Shown here piece by piece: positions 15,449 to 23,869 of a DNA stretch of 64,000 nt. The notes beneath the pieces were generated by a model. The model was given only the letters and a program-made list of their open reading frames with translations. It had not been told where the DNA came from and ran no database searches. Position numbers and translations under genes: made by a program. How positions within the stretch are numbered: position 1 is the first letter of the stretch; the number at the start of each line of letters is the position of its first letter. Source of the DNA: Pseudovibrio sp. M1P-2-3 (GTDB lineage Bacteria > Pseudomonadota > Alphaproteobacteria > Rhizobiales > Stappiaceae); the NCBI RefSeq assembly GCF_031501865.1, contig NZ_JARRCW010000001.1, forward strand, positions 3,059,001-3,123,000, read 5' to 3'.

Positions 15449-16558
15449 ATGCCGAAGAAATTCAAGATTCTGTCATTTTGTGGCGGTGGAATCCGTGGTC
15501 TTATTTCGGCTCAGCTTTTGGTGCGTCTAAATAAATATTACATGGAGACGCTCAAGAGCGAAGAAAGCCTCAGCCAAGCGGGTTGCCTGCTTGCGGGCAC
15601 CTCCACCGGCTCCATCATCTCCAACTTTCTGGCAAGCGGGCTGGATCCTGAGGAAGTCAGGGACTTCTACGAATTCGTCATGCCAGTGATGATGTCCAAA
15701 AAGAATACAGATCCTTCCAAGCCCGAATACGGAACCGCAGACATTATCAACTTCATCACCGAACACTTCCCCCAGTTAGACATTGGCAAGAAGTTTGGGG
15801 ATCTTCCTGCGGGCAAACACGCGCTCATGACCAGTTTTACGGTGAGCAAAGACACTCCGCAAAGCAGCGGCGACATGCCCACATGGGGGCCGGTTCTGTT
15901 CCACAATATGAAAACCGGAGGTGACAACCACCGCTGGTGCGGCACACCCGATGTCTCCATGCTCTACGCGTCCATGTGCTCCGGCGCTATGCCCGGCATG
16001 ATGGGCTCCATGGATATTCCCGAAAGCAAGTTCTTCGGTATGGTGGACGGAGCCTTCCTCCATCACGACCCTACTTTTGCGGCCATCTCAACAGCCATCG
16101 CCAGCGGCATCAGTCTTGAGGACATCACGGTTATCGACTTCGGCACCGGTTTAATGCCCCAGTTTATCAACGATGCGGACGCCACCAAGAACTGGGGAAC
16201 CAAACAGTTTATGGAGCATCAGGAAGTCCCGGCCGCCAACATGCAGCCCCTGTTCGTGAACTGGCCCCAGCAATCCCCGCTCATGAACATGTGCCTGAAC
16301 GGAACATCAACGGACATGGTCCCCAGCCTCTCCCAAATGATGCTGGGTGATCGCTATGTCTACCTGAATCCGGACCTTGCCAAACCCATTGCCGAAGATG
16401 ACACAAAACCTCAGGCAATCGTGGAAATGCTGAAGGCCGCGAACTCCCTCGACCTAAGCAAGGCCGAGGACCTTCTACTGAACTGCTGGTGCGATAGCCC
16501 CATTCAAATGGCACAGGACGCCCAAACAACCCAAAGCGGCATCAGCCGCCCGAATTAA
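15449..16558 (+). CDS. Patatin-like phospholipase
   Basis: A 369-residue cytosolic lipid acyl hydrolase with the phosphate-binding loop GGGIRG at 12-17, the nucleophile elbow GTSTGS at 50-55 (S52) and the catalytic dyad aspartate in VDGA (D200). All residues of the patatin Ser-Asp dyad are present. It has a ribosome binding site (GGGAGAA) eight bases before the ATG. Neighbours are unrelated and no nucleotidyltransferase gene is close, so it stands as a lone lipase; it may remodel membranes or act as a toxin or effector, but nothing in the sequence decides that. Confidence 0.88.
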   Translation: MPKKFKILSFCGGGIRGLISAQLLVRLNKYYMETLKSEESLSQAGCLLAGTSTGSIISNFLASGLDPEEVRDFYEFVMPVMMSKKNTDPSKPEYGTADIINFITEHFPQLDIGKKFGDLPAGKHALMTSFTVSKDTPQSSGDMPTWGPVLFHNMKTGGDNHRWCGTPDVSMLYASMCSGAMPGMMGSMDIPESKFFGMVDGAFLHHDPTFAAISTAIASGISLEDITVIDFGTGLMPQFINDADATKNWGTKQFMEHQEVPAANMQPLFVNWPQQSPLMNMCLNGTSTDMVPSLSQMMLGDRYVYLNPDLAKPIAEDDTKPQAIVEMLKAANSLDLSKAEDLLLNCWCDSPIQMAQDAQTTQSGISRPN

Positions 16559-17028
16559 CTTATCTAGCGCGTTCCGTGTTTCTATTAAAACGCAAACTGC
16601 TTTAAAATGCTCAGCTGTCCGGATCTGAGTCCGGTTTACCGGCCAGCTCTGACCGGTGCTTTGAGAAGATGGAGTGGATGCGCTTGCTCACGCCCTCACG
16701 CCAGTGTTCCCGGCGAATTCCTGGGAAAATATGGATCTGAGCAGAAGGAGCGTCGCAGCTATACTCTACTCCACGTCGCTTTCTGGTTGCCTGTGTTTGA
16801 GCAATAGAAAAGTCTAGGACAGAACCCATAACGTCAACTCCGAATGCGGAATAACCTTAACTCCGAAAATCTGAACTGTCATATTAAAGGGGCAAGAGGG
16901 TTAATCCGCTGTAAATCACAGGAATATAAGTTGCCTTTCACTCAAATAAACCGGCTTAAAGCCAAGGAAACTCCTTAGCTTCAGGAGTTCTCAACACAGC
17001 ACATGCACAGCAGTATTTGAGTGTGTGC
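16559..17028. other. Intergenic region after patatin gene
   Basis: No convincing gene. The first 60 bases include degenerate pieces of the palindromic repeats (GCGCGTTCCGT and CTGCTTTAA). A 72-codon frame on the minus strand at 16611-16829 has no recognisable homology. The remainder is unstructured to my reading. Confidence 0.5.
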
Positions 17029-17376
17029 CTATTCCCCCTCCCCAACAAGGCTCAGGAAATGACGGGCCTGCTTATCTTCCACTTCCACCACCCAAAAATC
17101 AGGGTCCATGCGCGCTTCCCGTTCCAAGCGCTCATCAACTTGCTCGCGCGTACATGCATGGAACAGGCATTCGAACTCCCGATCTTCCGGCTTGCGCTCC
17201 TCAAAGAAAGACTGCGGGGCTGGGCCATAAAAATCAAAAGTTCCGTCCAGCCGGTCAATGCAGATAAATATAGCACCGGCTTCCAGCGCCCCCTTGCGGC
17301 GCACTCCGGCAAATAGTCCGGCACCAAAAATTTTGCGTGTGTAGGCCGAAACCCAGAATTCGGAGGTTAAACGCAT
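17029..17376 (-). CDS. DUF1491 family protein
   Basis: A 115-residue cytosolic protein beginning MRLTSEFWVSAY, with the family's hallmark segments GAGLFAGVRRKGALEAG, FICIDR and FYGPAP. DUF1491 proteins are common in Alphaproteobacteria and have no established function. It lies about 100 bases upstream of nothing in its own direction; the peptidoglycan-binding protein gene lies behind it in the same direction, and in related genomes the two are neighbours, so they may be cotranscribed. Confidence 0.88.
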   Translation of the reverse strand: MRLTSEFWVSAYTRKIFGAGLFAGVRRKGALEAGAIFICIDRLDGTFDFYGPAPQSFFEERKPEDREFECLFHACTREQVDERLEREARMDPDFWVVEVEDKQARHFLSLVGEGE

Positions 17377-17483
17377 GCTATTCCTGTTCTTGTTTTAAAG
17401 CGCATCTGCGAAAAGTGAGCACCTGTATTCAGGCCAGATGAGTGCACCGGCTGCAGGGCAAAGGCGCAAGGATTTTCAACTGT

Positions 17484-18287
17484 TCAAAGGGCCTCAACGC
17501 CGCTCAGCGTTTTGAGTTTACGAATAAACCGATCTTCAACCTGTCCGGTTATGATCAACCCATGATCACGCTGGAACTTACGCACGGCAGCCGCTGTTTC
17601 GCCGCCATTTATCCCATCAATCTCTAACGGTCCATACCCCAAGTCCGCTAGCGCTTTTTGTATGTTCTTTACCCGTACGGTAGTGGGGGGAACGGCACGA
17701 GCTGAGTTCTGCTCCCGAGCGGCTTCCAGCACCTGCTCGATAGTGCCGGATGCGGCGCGGCTGCTTTGCTTATTGGGGGCCAGCCGCGGAATTGGTGTTT
17801 GCTCCATCGCCTCGAAATTCACGTTGCTGTCCATGGTCAGGCGCGCCAGCAAAGCCTCGTTAATTCTGCCGCTTTCGTTTAACTTGCGGCTGCGCTGATA
17901 GGCACGTACCGCCTGCTGGGTGGCAGGACCCTCCATCCCGTCAATAGAGCCTGTATACATGGCCAGACGCCGCAGCTCCCGCTGTACATCCTTCACCAGC
18001 GTCAGGCGCTGGGGGTCTGTGGTTGCGGCCACCAGTTCAGGAATGTCTTCACGGTAAAACCGTTCGCGCGTTTCAAACAAGGGCGCGGGATGTTTACCGT
18101 TTTGGAAAAACGCGGCATTTGCAACAATCAATCCACCGGTAAGCACCATCATGATGGAGACCGTAGAACGGAACGATTTTGACATTGGCCGATGTGTCCT
18201 GTCCGGTTCATACTCGACAAACGCACTCTCGTCCTCGTAAATGTCTTCTTTTTCCAAATCCGGACGTGCAGATTTGCGACGCGCCAT
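17484..18287 (-). CDS. Membrane-anchored protein with two peptidoglycan-binding domains
   Basis: From the chosen start (MARRKSARP) the protein has 267 residues: an acidic cytosolic stretch, one membrane helix at about 40-58, and two PG_binding_1-type three-helix domains in the periplasm, around 95-145 (AMYTGSIDGMEGPATQQAVRAYQ) in the first and about 205-265 in the second (LGYGPLEIDGINGGETAAAV). It probably tethers a complex to the cell wall. A start at 18314 adds nine residues but has no ribosome binding site, whereas GGAG lies upstream of 18287. It is followed by the DUF1491 gene in the same direction. Confidence 0.82.
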   Translation of the reverse strand: MARRKSARPDLEKEDIYEDESAFVEYEPDRTHRPMSKSFRSTVSIMMVLTGGLIVANAAFFQNGKHPAPLFETRERFYREDIPELVAATTDPQRLTLVKDVQRELRRLAMYTGSIDGMEGPATQQAVRAYQRSRKLNESGRINEALLARLTMDSNVNFEAMEQTPIPRLAPNKQSSRAASGTIEQVLEAAREQNSARAVPPTTVRVKNIQKALADLGYGPLEIDGINGGETAAAVRKFQRDHGLIITGQVEDRFIRKLKTLSGVEAL

Positions 18288-18314
18288 ATACTCGCTACTC
18301 CATTCACGCGACAT

Positions 18315-18907
18315 GTTTAAAACTGGCCCCGAGAATCCTTTGAATTTACTTTCCCGTCAACCACTTCAGCAGCTAAAGACCAACCAATCCCAATCTTTTA
18401 TAGGGTGCCCCACCGGCACAACACGGGAGATCTTTTCCAACACAGGCCCCACCATTATAATCGCCGATAACCTGAATCTCACCCTGATTCCCCGAATATA
18501 AGAAAAGCCTAGTTCAACCTGCTTTCAAAAAAGTTCATAACCGCCCTTCCCTAACATAGAGGGCTGGATTGAAGCTTGTGGGAACCATTTGTGGAACTGG
18601 GTAGTCGAAATGCCAAGAAAGTTCACTCTGGTTTATGAAAGTTCACTCTGGTTTATGGATGTATAAACCAGAGTTCCCTTGCGCTCTTTCGAAGAAAGAT
18701 GCATCACATGGCAAGCATCCACAAAAAATAAATACATAAACAGAAATAAGCACACACACAAAAAAAACAAATTATTTAAATTGAAAACAAATATATTAAC
18801 AATTCCAATATAACAAAATAAATTTATAGAATAACAAACCATAAAACACATAGAAATAATATATTATTACGGATCATCCAATTATTACTGTAAAGGAGTC
18901 GATAAAA
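18315..18907. other. AT-rich intergenic region with a repeat-hairpin cluster
   Basis: No gene seen. It contains a tandem duplication and hairpin at 18617-18674, and from 18700 to 18890 a very AT-rich stretch that may hold the promoter of the small exported protein at 18908. The mRNA start is preceded by the strong ribosome binding site AAAGGAG. Confidence 0.6.
18617..18674. repeat. 20-base tandem repeat followed by inverted copy
   Basis: GAAAGTTCACTCTGGTTTAT occurs twice head to tail (18617-18636 and 18637-18656). It is followed after a 6-base gap by the reverse complement of its last 12 bases (18663-18674), so either copy can pair with the inverted copy to form a 12-base-pair stem. Two mutually exclusive hairpins are possible. 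Confidence 0.85.
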
Positions 18908-19159
18908 ATGAAAAATATTCTCCTTGCTTCTATATTTTCACTCGCGTTGATTATAGGATTCGCTGGCTTACCGCAGTCGGCTAATGCCTACGATTACTGT
19001 CAGGAACCTGGCTATGTGGCAGATAACCCGGGAGCTTGTGGCGGAGGTACTGGAGATGCACCAGTATTACCAATTGCCGCGGGAATTGGCGGTCTGGCTG
19101 TTTTGGCTGGTGGCCTTTTCATTGCGCTGCGCAGGCGCAAAGGCTCCAATAAGTCCTGA
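18908..19159 (+). CDS. Small exported protein with C-terminal sorting-like tail
   Basis: An 83-residue protein with a cleavable signal peptide (residues 1-27, ending QSANA), a very short mature segment containing two cysteines (YDYCQEPGY and GACGGG), and a C-terminal hydrophobic helix at 55-74 ended by RRRK. This layout, a short motif then a helix then an arginine cluster, is that of sortase or exosortase substrates, though the motif itself (APVLP) does not match a type I can name. It could also simply be a single-helix membrane protein. Its ribosome binding site AAAGGAG is strong. No sorting enzyme is in the window. Confidence 0.7.
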   Translation: MKNILLASIFSLALIIGFAGLPQSANAYDYCQEPGYVADNPGACGGGTGDAPVLPIAAGIGGLAVLAGGLFIALRRRKGSNKS

Positions 19160-19616
19160 TGGACGCATAAGAATAGCACTACTAACCCCTTTAAACATCA
19201 GATTGGGAGCAGAACCACGCCACTTGAGGTATGCCCTCAATAGCGTGCGCTATGCTCCCAATCTGATCATCAAAGTGGACAGATATGTAAACTCGCGCCC
19301 TGTAAAAGTCGCAGTGCCCCGCCAGAAAACTTCCCAGTGAACAGATAGAAGTGCGTCCAGCCACAGCCGTATATGAATGCACCGCACATTCCTACTCAAA
19401 ACGCTTACCCCCCCCAGCCACTATGGTAAATACAACAATAATAATTATGAGGAAGTTGCCTTAATTTAACAAAATTTGCGTAGTTCTTAGAGATATTTAA
19501 ATCAATTAGTGTTTCACTTACACTGGTGACATTTATATAAAACAAGCTATGTAAGACCAAGTAAGCGTTGCAACCTGGGTGGAAAAGCAACCAAAGAAGA
19601 CTAAACGGGGCAGACG
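19160..19616. other. Intergenic region with a 71-base hairpin
   Basis: No gene seen. It contains the long hairpin 19197-19267 described separately. Bases 19420-19600 are AT-rich and probably include the promoter of the DUF5330 gene. Confidence 0.6.
19197..19267. repeat. Long three-tier hairpin, possible RNA or mobile palindrome
   Basis: Perfect 15-base arms ATCAGATTGGGAGCA (19197-19211) and its complement (19253-19267) enclose a second stem CACGC/GCGTG and a third TTGAGG/CCTCAA with a 5-base loop. No T tract follows on either strand, so it is not a simple intrinsic terminator. It lies 38 bases after the small exported protein. Confidence 0.75.
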
Positions 19617-20162
19617 ATGTATTTCCTCTTAAAGGTGGCCTTTTGGCTCTCCCTTATTTTGCTCATAGTGCCAATTGGCATCGGCAGCGATGATGAGGCA
19701 CCTTCTATTAATGTTGTGCAAGCCTTTGTTGCGGCCCGTTCTGCCATATCCGACATGAGTGGATTTTGCGATCGCAACCCCGACACTTGCGAGACCGGAA
19801 GCTCCGTGGCTACCCTCATCGGCCTGAAAGCCAAACAGGCTGCGCGGTTGACCTATGACTATCTGGTTGAAGATGAGGCAACGCCTGATGTTGAGGCACC
19901 ACAGCAGCATGTTACACCTGTCAACGTCAACAAGGCCTCAAGAGCAACGCTTGCCGCGAGCGAGCCCGAACCAAGCATGACAGGCACCCTCACCAGTACG
20001 GATAAGGAAATACCATGGGGACTGGAGGCAGTTGCCGCAGTCGGCTCATCACTTTTGTCCGGCGGGCAAGATGATATAGACATCGCCCCCATCGGCACCT
20101 CAAGCCTGCCTTCCCCACACATAAGCGGCATCCCCTTCCCGAGGCCAGACCCAAGGCTGTAA
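19617..20162 (+). CDS. DUF5330 domain protein
   Basis: A 181-residue protein with an N-terminal membrane helix (about 5-22) and a conserved domain at about 30-85 with FCDRNPDTCETG, two cysteines that may form a disulfide in the periplasm, followed by a low-complexity tail rich in Pro, Ser and Asp. I recognise the pattern as DUF5330, of unknown function, common in Hyphomicrobiales and usually beside sufE, as here (SufE at 20849 with one cupin gene between). The acidic, divergent C-terminal tail has no recognisable domain. Confidence 0.82.
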   Translation: MYFLLKVAFWLSLILLIVPIGIGSDDEAPSINVVQAFVAARSAISDMSGFCDRNPDTCETGSSVATLIGLKAKQAARLTYDYLVEDEATPDVEAPQQHVTPVNVNKASRATLAASEPEPSMTGTLTSTDKEIPWGLEAVAAVGSSLLSGGQDDIDIAPIGTSSLPSPHISGIPFPRPDPRL

Positions 20163-20297
20163 CGCCCTCAACAAAGGGCAGACAACCCGCCACCATTAAA
20201 ACAACTCACTACTCTAACCCATTATTTACTCGTATCTTTATCCCAATACCGGTATCCAGTTTTCAAAGGTACACTCTAGGATAAACAGAATTACCCC

Positions 20298-20681
20298 ATG
20301 GAAAACACACAGGAACTCGATGAAAGCCCACTTGGCACACCAAAGCATTTGAAGCGAGATGACTGGGCAACTCGGGACGCGTTTTGGTTCGGCCGCGTAG
20401 AGGGCCAAGAGTTGGGAACAAATACCACCATACTCTTTTTCTCAACCGATAAGATCGGCGACGGACCTCCACTGCACGTCCACACCTATGACGAACTTTT
20501 TATTATCAGATCAGGCAGAGCCCTTTTCACTGTTGGAGAGGAAAAGTTCACTGCTGAAAAAGGCGATGTGGTATTTGGTCCAGCAAATATTCCGCACAAA
20601 TTTGAGAATTTGGGGCCAGATCCATTTGAAACGACAGACATCCATCTAAGTGATCGTTTCGAGCAGGTAGATCTTGAGTAA
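20298..20681 (+). CDS. Cupin domain protein
   Basis: A 127-residue single cupin barrel with the two metal-binding motifs: HVHTYDE (H60, H62, E66) and PANIPHKFEN (H100). It is a small cytosolic protein of the type used as dioxygenase, isomerase or ligand-binding domain; no substrate can be assigned. It follows DUF5330 and precedes SufE but gaps of 136 and 168 bases, and a hairpin after its stop, suggest its own transcript. Confidence 0.88.
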   Translation: MENTQELDESPLGTPKHLKRDDWATRDAFWFGRVEGQELGTNTTILFFSTDKIGDGPPLHVHTYDELFIIRSGRALFTVGEEKFTAEKGDVVFGPANIPHKFENLGPDPFETTDIHLSDRFEQVDLE

Positions 20682-20698
20682 ACCACCGTTAAAGAGAA

Positions 20699-20717
20699 GA
20701 GCACCTTAAAGGTGCTC
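20699..20717 (+). terminator. Hairpin downstream of cupin gene
   Basis: GAGCACC and GGTGCTC form a perfect 7-base-pair stem around a TTAAA loop, 18 bases after the stop codon. There is no T tract, so termination would be weak or factor-dependent. Confidence 0.5.
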
Positions 20718-20848
20718 CCCACTTAGTATTTTGTAGGCCTTTAACGCCCATTTTCAAGTGCACCAACAGATTTTGCGGGCTGCCATATTGCCTGCACACC
20801 TTGATCAGCTATACAAATGCACCGGAATTACTTTGGAGATATATTTAA

Positions 20849-21277
20849 ATGACAAGCTCTATCCAGGAGATCATCGAGGGTTTCGAGTTTCTTGACGATT
20901 GGGAAGACCGTTATCGCTATGTGATCGAGCTTGGTAAGGAACTGGAACCGCTCAGCGATGACGAGCGGATTGATGCCAACAAGGTTCAGGGCTGCGTTTC
21001 GCAAGTTTGGCTGTCCCGTCGCGAGGAAAAGCGCGCGGATGGCGCAGTGATCTTGCATTATAAAGGCGATAGTGATGCCCATATTGTGCGCGGGCTTGTG
21101 GCAATCGTTCTCTCCCAGTTCTCCGGTATGCCTGCTAAAGACATACCAGATACGGACATTGAAGCCGTGTTCAGGAAAATCGGACTGCAAGAAAACCTCA
21201 CCCCTCAACGCTCCAATGGACTGCGGTCCATGGTGGAGCGCATCAAAAACGATGCCCGCCGGGTGATGGCAAGCTAA
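20849..21277 (+). CDS. sufE: SufE family Fe-S assembly sulfurtransferase
   Basis: A 142-residue protein that accepts persulfide sulfur from the cysteine desulfurase SufS and passes it to the SufBCD scaffold in the cytosol. The active-site cysteine is C49 in VQGCVSQVWL, and the fold-wide pattern (EGFEFLDDWEDRYRYVIELG at the start, MPAKDIP and RSNGLRSMVERI later) matches the family at normal length. A ribosome binding site GGAG lies ten bases before the ATG. It converges on the CaiB-type gene, whose stop lies 11 bases away on the other strand. Confidence 0.93.
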   Translation: MTSSIQEIIEGFEFLDDWEDRYRYVIELGKELEPLSDDERIDANKVQGCVSQVWLSRREEKRADGAVILHYKGDSDAHIVRGLVAIVLSQFSGMPAKDIPDTDIEAVFRKIGLQENLTPQRSNGLRSMVERIKNDARRVMAS

Positions 21278-21287
21278 CCTGCGCTTT

Positions 21288-22487
21288 TTAAGTTATTCCG
21301 CTTTCTATAAGGTAAGTGATCTCTGCTTCAGAAAAGCCAGCTTCCCGCAAAATCCTTTGGGTGTCAGCGCCCAAAGGAGGGCCGGAGTGACTTTCCGGAA
21401 GGCCGGTTGTCTTGATAGGGGTACTTAGAACCTTAAAGGGAGTACCATCGGCAACTTGAAGGGTTTCCACGCGTCCGGTTTCCTCAAGATCTGGGTCATC
21501 CATTGCCTCGCGCGGGGTTTTTATGGGTGCACATGGAATCGTACTCCCGAACAGCTCCAGCCAATCTTGCGTACTTCGTGTTTTTAGTGTGGCCTCCAAT
21601 GTATTCACGAGGGCGTCGCTATTGGTGAAGCGTTTTGGAAAGTCTGAAAAGCGGGGATCCTCCAGCAAGTCAGGGCGCTCAATGAGATTGCACAGCAAGG
21701 GCCAGAACTTTTCCTTATTGCACATAATGTAAATCCAGTTGTCCCCTGTTTGAAAGAGCTGACAAGGAACAAGGGAAGGATGGGCAGAGCGAGGAAGACG
21801 GCTTGGAGTAATGGGGCTATTGAGAGCCCATACTCCCAGATATGAAAAGTTGGAGAGAGCGGTATCAAATAGCGTCACGTCTATATCGCGGCCCTTTCCT
21901 GTACTTCTGGCTCCCATTACTCCTGCAAGAAGGCCAAGAGCCATGTAAGTGCCGGTCATGTAGTCAACCATAGAAAGCCCGACCCGAGTTGGGGGCGTAT
22001 CCGGCTCGCCGCACATATGAAAAAAGCCGGTACGTGCCTGCATAAGATAGTCGTAGCCCGGCCAGCTTGCCTTGGGCCCAGTACGCCCATAGCCGGAGCA
22101 GTGGGCACAAACAATGGCCGGGTTCACGTCTGACAGTGCCGTATAGGTTATGCCCAGTTTATGAGGAACATCACCGCGCAGATTATTCGCGACCCCGTCA
22201 ACCCCTTTCACCAGCTTGTGTAAGACTTTGCGCCCCTCTGGATTTGTAAAATCAAGACAGAGGCTTTTCTTATTGCGGTTTACAGCTTGAAAAAAGAGAC
22301 TGGAATCGCTTTGCGTCGCATCTCCAGCGAAATAGGGACCAAGGGTGCGGGCATAATCACCACCACTACGACGGTTTTCAATCTTGATAACCTCCGCACC
22401 AAGGTCGGAAAGCAACTGTGTTCCAAAGGGGCCAGCTGCATATTGCTCAATAGCCAGTATCCGTAGTCCAGCAAGGGGAGCTGTCAT
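21288..22487 (-). CDS. Family III CoA-transferase (CaiB/BaiF)
   Basis: A 399-residue CoA-transferase that moves CoA between acids through an aspartyl-CoA intermediate; the catalytic aspartate is D175 in SMVDYMTG and the N-terminal GLRILAIEQYAAGPFGTQLLSDLGAEVIKIE region is typical. It is the last gene of a tight cluster with a MaoC-type hydratase and a CitE-type lyase. CoA transfer, hydration and lyase cleavage in one operon fits breakdown of a branched C5 dicarboxylic acid such as itaconate, mesaconate or citramalate to acetyl-CoA and pyruvate or glyoxylate. The exact substrate is inferred from this set and is not visible in the protein. Confidence 0.9.
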   Translation of the reverse strand: MTAPLAGLRILAIEQYAAGPFGTQLLSDLGAEVIKIENRRSGGDYARTLGPYFAGDATQSDSSLFFQAVNRNKKSLCLDFTNPEGRKVLHKLVKGVDGVANNLRGDVPHKLGITYTALSDVNPAIVCAHCSGYGRTGPKASWPGYDYLMQARTGFFHMCGEPDTPPTRVGLSMVDYMTGTYMALGLLAGVMGARSTGKGRDIDVTLFDTALSNFSYLGVWALNSPITPSRLPRSAHPSLVPCQLFQTGDNWIYIMCNKEKFWPLLCNLIERPDLLEDPRFSDFPKRFTNSDALVNTLEATLKTRSTQDWLELFGSTIPCAPIKTPREAMDDPDLEETGRVETLQVADGTPFKVLSTPIKTTGLPESHSGPPLGADTQRILREAGFSEAEITYLIESGIT

Positions 22488-22488
22488 A

Positions 22489-23025
22489 TCAATTGCCCTC
22501 TTTCCGCATTTTATCGGTTACGGCGTGGCCGCGTTTCGTTGCAAAGAAACTGCGGGTAATGTGCATGACATACTCTCCAGACTGTTTTTTGCCTGAATGA
22601 CACACACGCACGACACCAGCGGTTGGCCGGGATCGGCTCTCGCGCTTTCCAAGCACTTTGGTTTCAGCATACAGGGTATCCCCCACAAATACGGGAGCTG
22701 GGATTTTAACCTCTTCAAACCCCAGATTGGCGATCGCTTTCTGGCTGGATGAGCTGACACACATGCCCGCAACGAGAGAAAGCGTGAATGTTGAATTTAC
22801 CAGAGGTTTCCCGAATTCCGAGGCCGCCGCATAATTATGGTCAAAATGCAAAGGATGTGTGTTCATTGTCAAAAGAGTGAACCATACATTGTCTGCCTCG
22901 GTTATGGTTCTACCGGGCCAATGCTCGTAGATATCACCAGCCTCAAAGTCTTCGTAGTAAAGGCCGGGGTCTTCACGAAAACGCTGCTCTCCAACTTTAG
23001 TCATTCCCGGCAGGTGGCGGGTCAT
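22489..23025 (-). CDS. MaoC-type (R)-hydratase
   Basis: A 178-residue hot-dog-fold enoyl-CoA hydratase with the hydratase signature GRTITEADNVWFTLLTMNTHPLHFDHNYA at about 38-66, including the conserved Asp and His. Resembles mesaconyl-CoA or itaconyl-CoA hydratases in length and in keeping the THPLHFD segment. It ends one base before the CaiB-type start and its start overlaps the 3' end of the lyase gene by 29 bases; an internal ATG at 23004 would still overlap. Strong coupling with both neighbours supports a shared pathway. Confidence 0.9.
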   Translation of the reverse strand: MTRHLPGMTKVGEQRFREDPGLYYEDFEAGDIYEHWPGRTITEADNVWFTLLTMNTHPLHFDHNYAAASEFGKPLVNSTFTLSLVAGMCVSSSSQKAIANLGFEEVKIPAPVFVGDTLYAETKVLGKRESRSRPTAGVVRVCHSGKKQSGEYVMHITRSFFATKRGHAVTDKMRKEGN

Positions 23026-23869
23026 TGCCCTCTCCTTTCAGTTGGCTATTGGCAAGAATGCGGCGGGCTTGTGCCAGAACCGGCGCATCGACCATTTGAG
23101 TGCCGACCACAAAAGCACCTGTCCCGCCGTTTATATGGGCTGCGTGGATCACTTGCTTGGCCCAGCCCACTTCCTGCGCGGTCGGCGCGAACGCATGGTG
23201 GATTGGTTTTATCTGGGCGGGGTGAATGGCAATTTTTCCATCAAACCCAATCTGTCGGGCAAGGGTCGCTTCCTTTCGAACGGCCTTTTGGTCTTTAAGG
23301 GCAAGGCAAACGCCATCCAGCACGGGAATCCTCGCACAACTGGCAGCATTGACGATGCGCCCTCTCGCCCAGCTCAACGCCTGCTTACCCATTGTCCCAC
23401 CGGTTTCAGCCATATGATCAGCTGAGCCATAGGCCGTGAGCAGGCGTGGGCCCGAACCTTTTAAAATCCGTGCAGCTTGCTCCACCCCATGGGCGGTTTC
23501 CAAAGACGCAAGTACCAAGGGGTCTTGACTGTGCGATGTGGCAAGAGCACGCAGTTGAGCTATCTCTTTTGCGCTTTCAACCTTGGGTAAAATCAGCATG
23601 CTTGGCCAGTTTGATACGCCAAGCAGCATGGTCATGTCTGCTATCCCCTCAGGGGAGCTGAGTGTATTGATCCGCAAGGCCAGTTGCTGCAAGCTTGAAG
23701 CGCTGGATACTGTCAAAAGCTCTTGCACGGCCGCACGGGCTGCGCTTTTGTTTTTCTGCGCAACACCATCTTCCAAATCCAGCGAAACCCAATCAGCACC
23801 GCTGTCGCGGGCCGTGGCCAGCCGGTCAATTCTACTTGCAGGTGTAAAGAGGATTGATCGAAACCTCAT
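22997..23869 (-). CDS. HpcH/HpaI/CitE-family CoA ester lyase
   Basis: A 290-residue TIM-barrel lyase of the CitE group that cleaves beta-hydroxyacyl-CoA such as (S)-citramalyl-CoA or malyl-CoA. The Mg-binding and CoA-binding signatures are RSILFTPAS at the start, LDLEDGV at 30-36 and ILPKVESAKE near 130-140, followed by a GFDGKIAIHPAQ segment that is diagnostic of the family. It is the first gene of the cluster with MaoC and CaiB. The pathway is most likely a C5-dicarboxyl-CoA route. This complements the methylmalonyl-CoA mutase genes at the other end of the window only by theme, not by linkage. Confidence 0.9.
   Translation of the reverse strand: MRFRSILFTPASRIDRLATARDSGADWVSLDLEDGVAQKNKSAARAAVQELLTVSSASSLQQLALRINTLSSPEGIADMTMLLGVSNWPSMLILPKVESAKEIAQLRALATSHSQDPLVLASLETAHGVEQAARILKGSGPRLLTAYGSADHMAETGGTMGKQALSWARGRIVNAASCARIPVLDGVCLALKDQKAVRKEATLARQIGFDGKIAIHPAQIKPIHHAFAPTAQEVGWAKQVIHAAHINGGTGAFVVGTQMVDAPVLAQARRILANSQLKGEGNDPPPAGND

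Noticed and set aside
15449-16558. Patatin as an antiphage effector (CBASS type)
   Set aside because: No nucleotidyltransferase or other defence genes lie next to it, so a housekeeping lipase is at least as likely.
16611-16829. A 72-codon minus-strand frame in the intergenic region after the patatin gene
   Set aside because: No ribosome binding site, no recognised homology, and adjacent repeat debris. Not strong enough to list as a gene.
18617-18674. Possible CRISPR repeat unit
   Set aside because: Only two head-to-tail copies without spacers; this is a tandem duplication, not an array.
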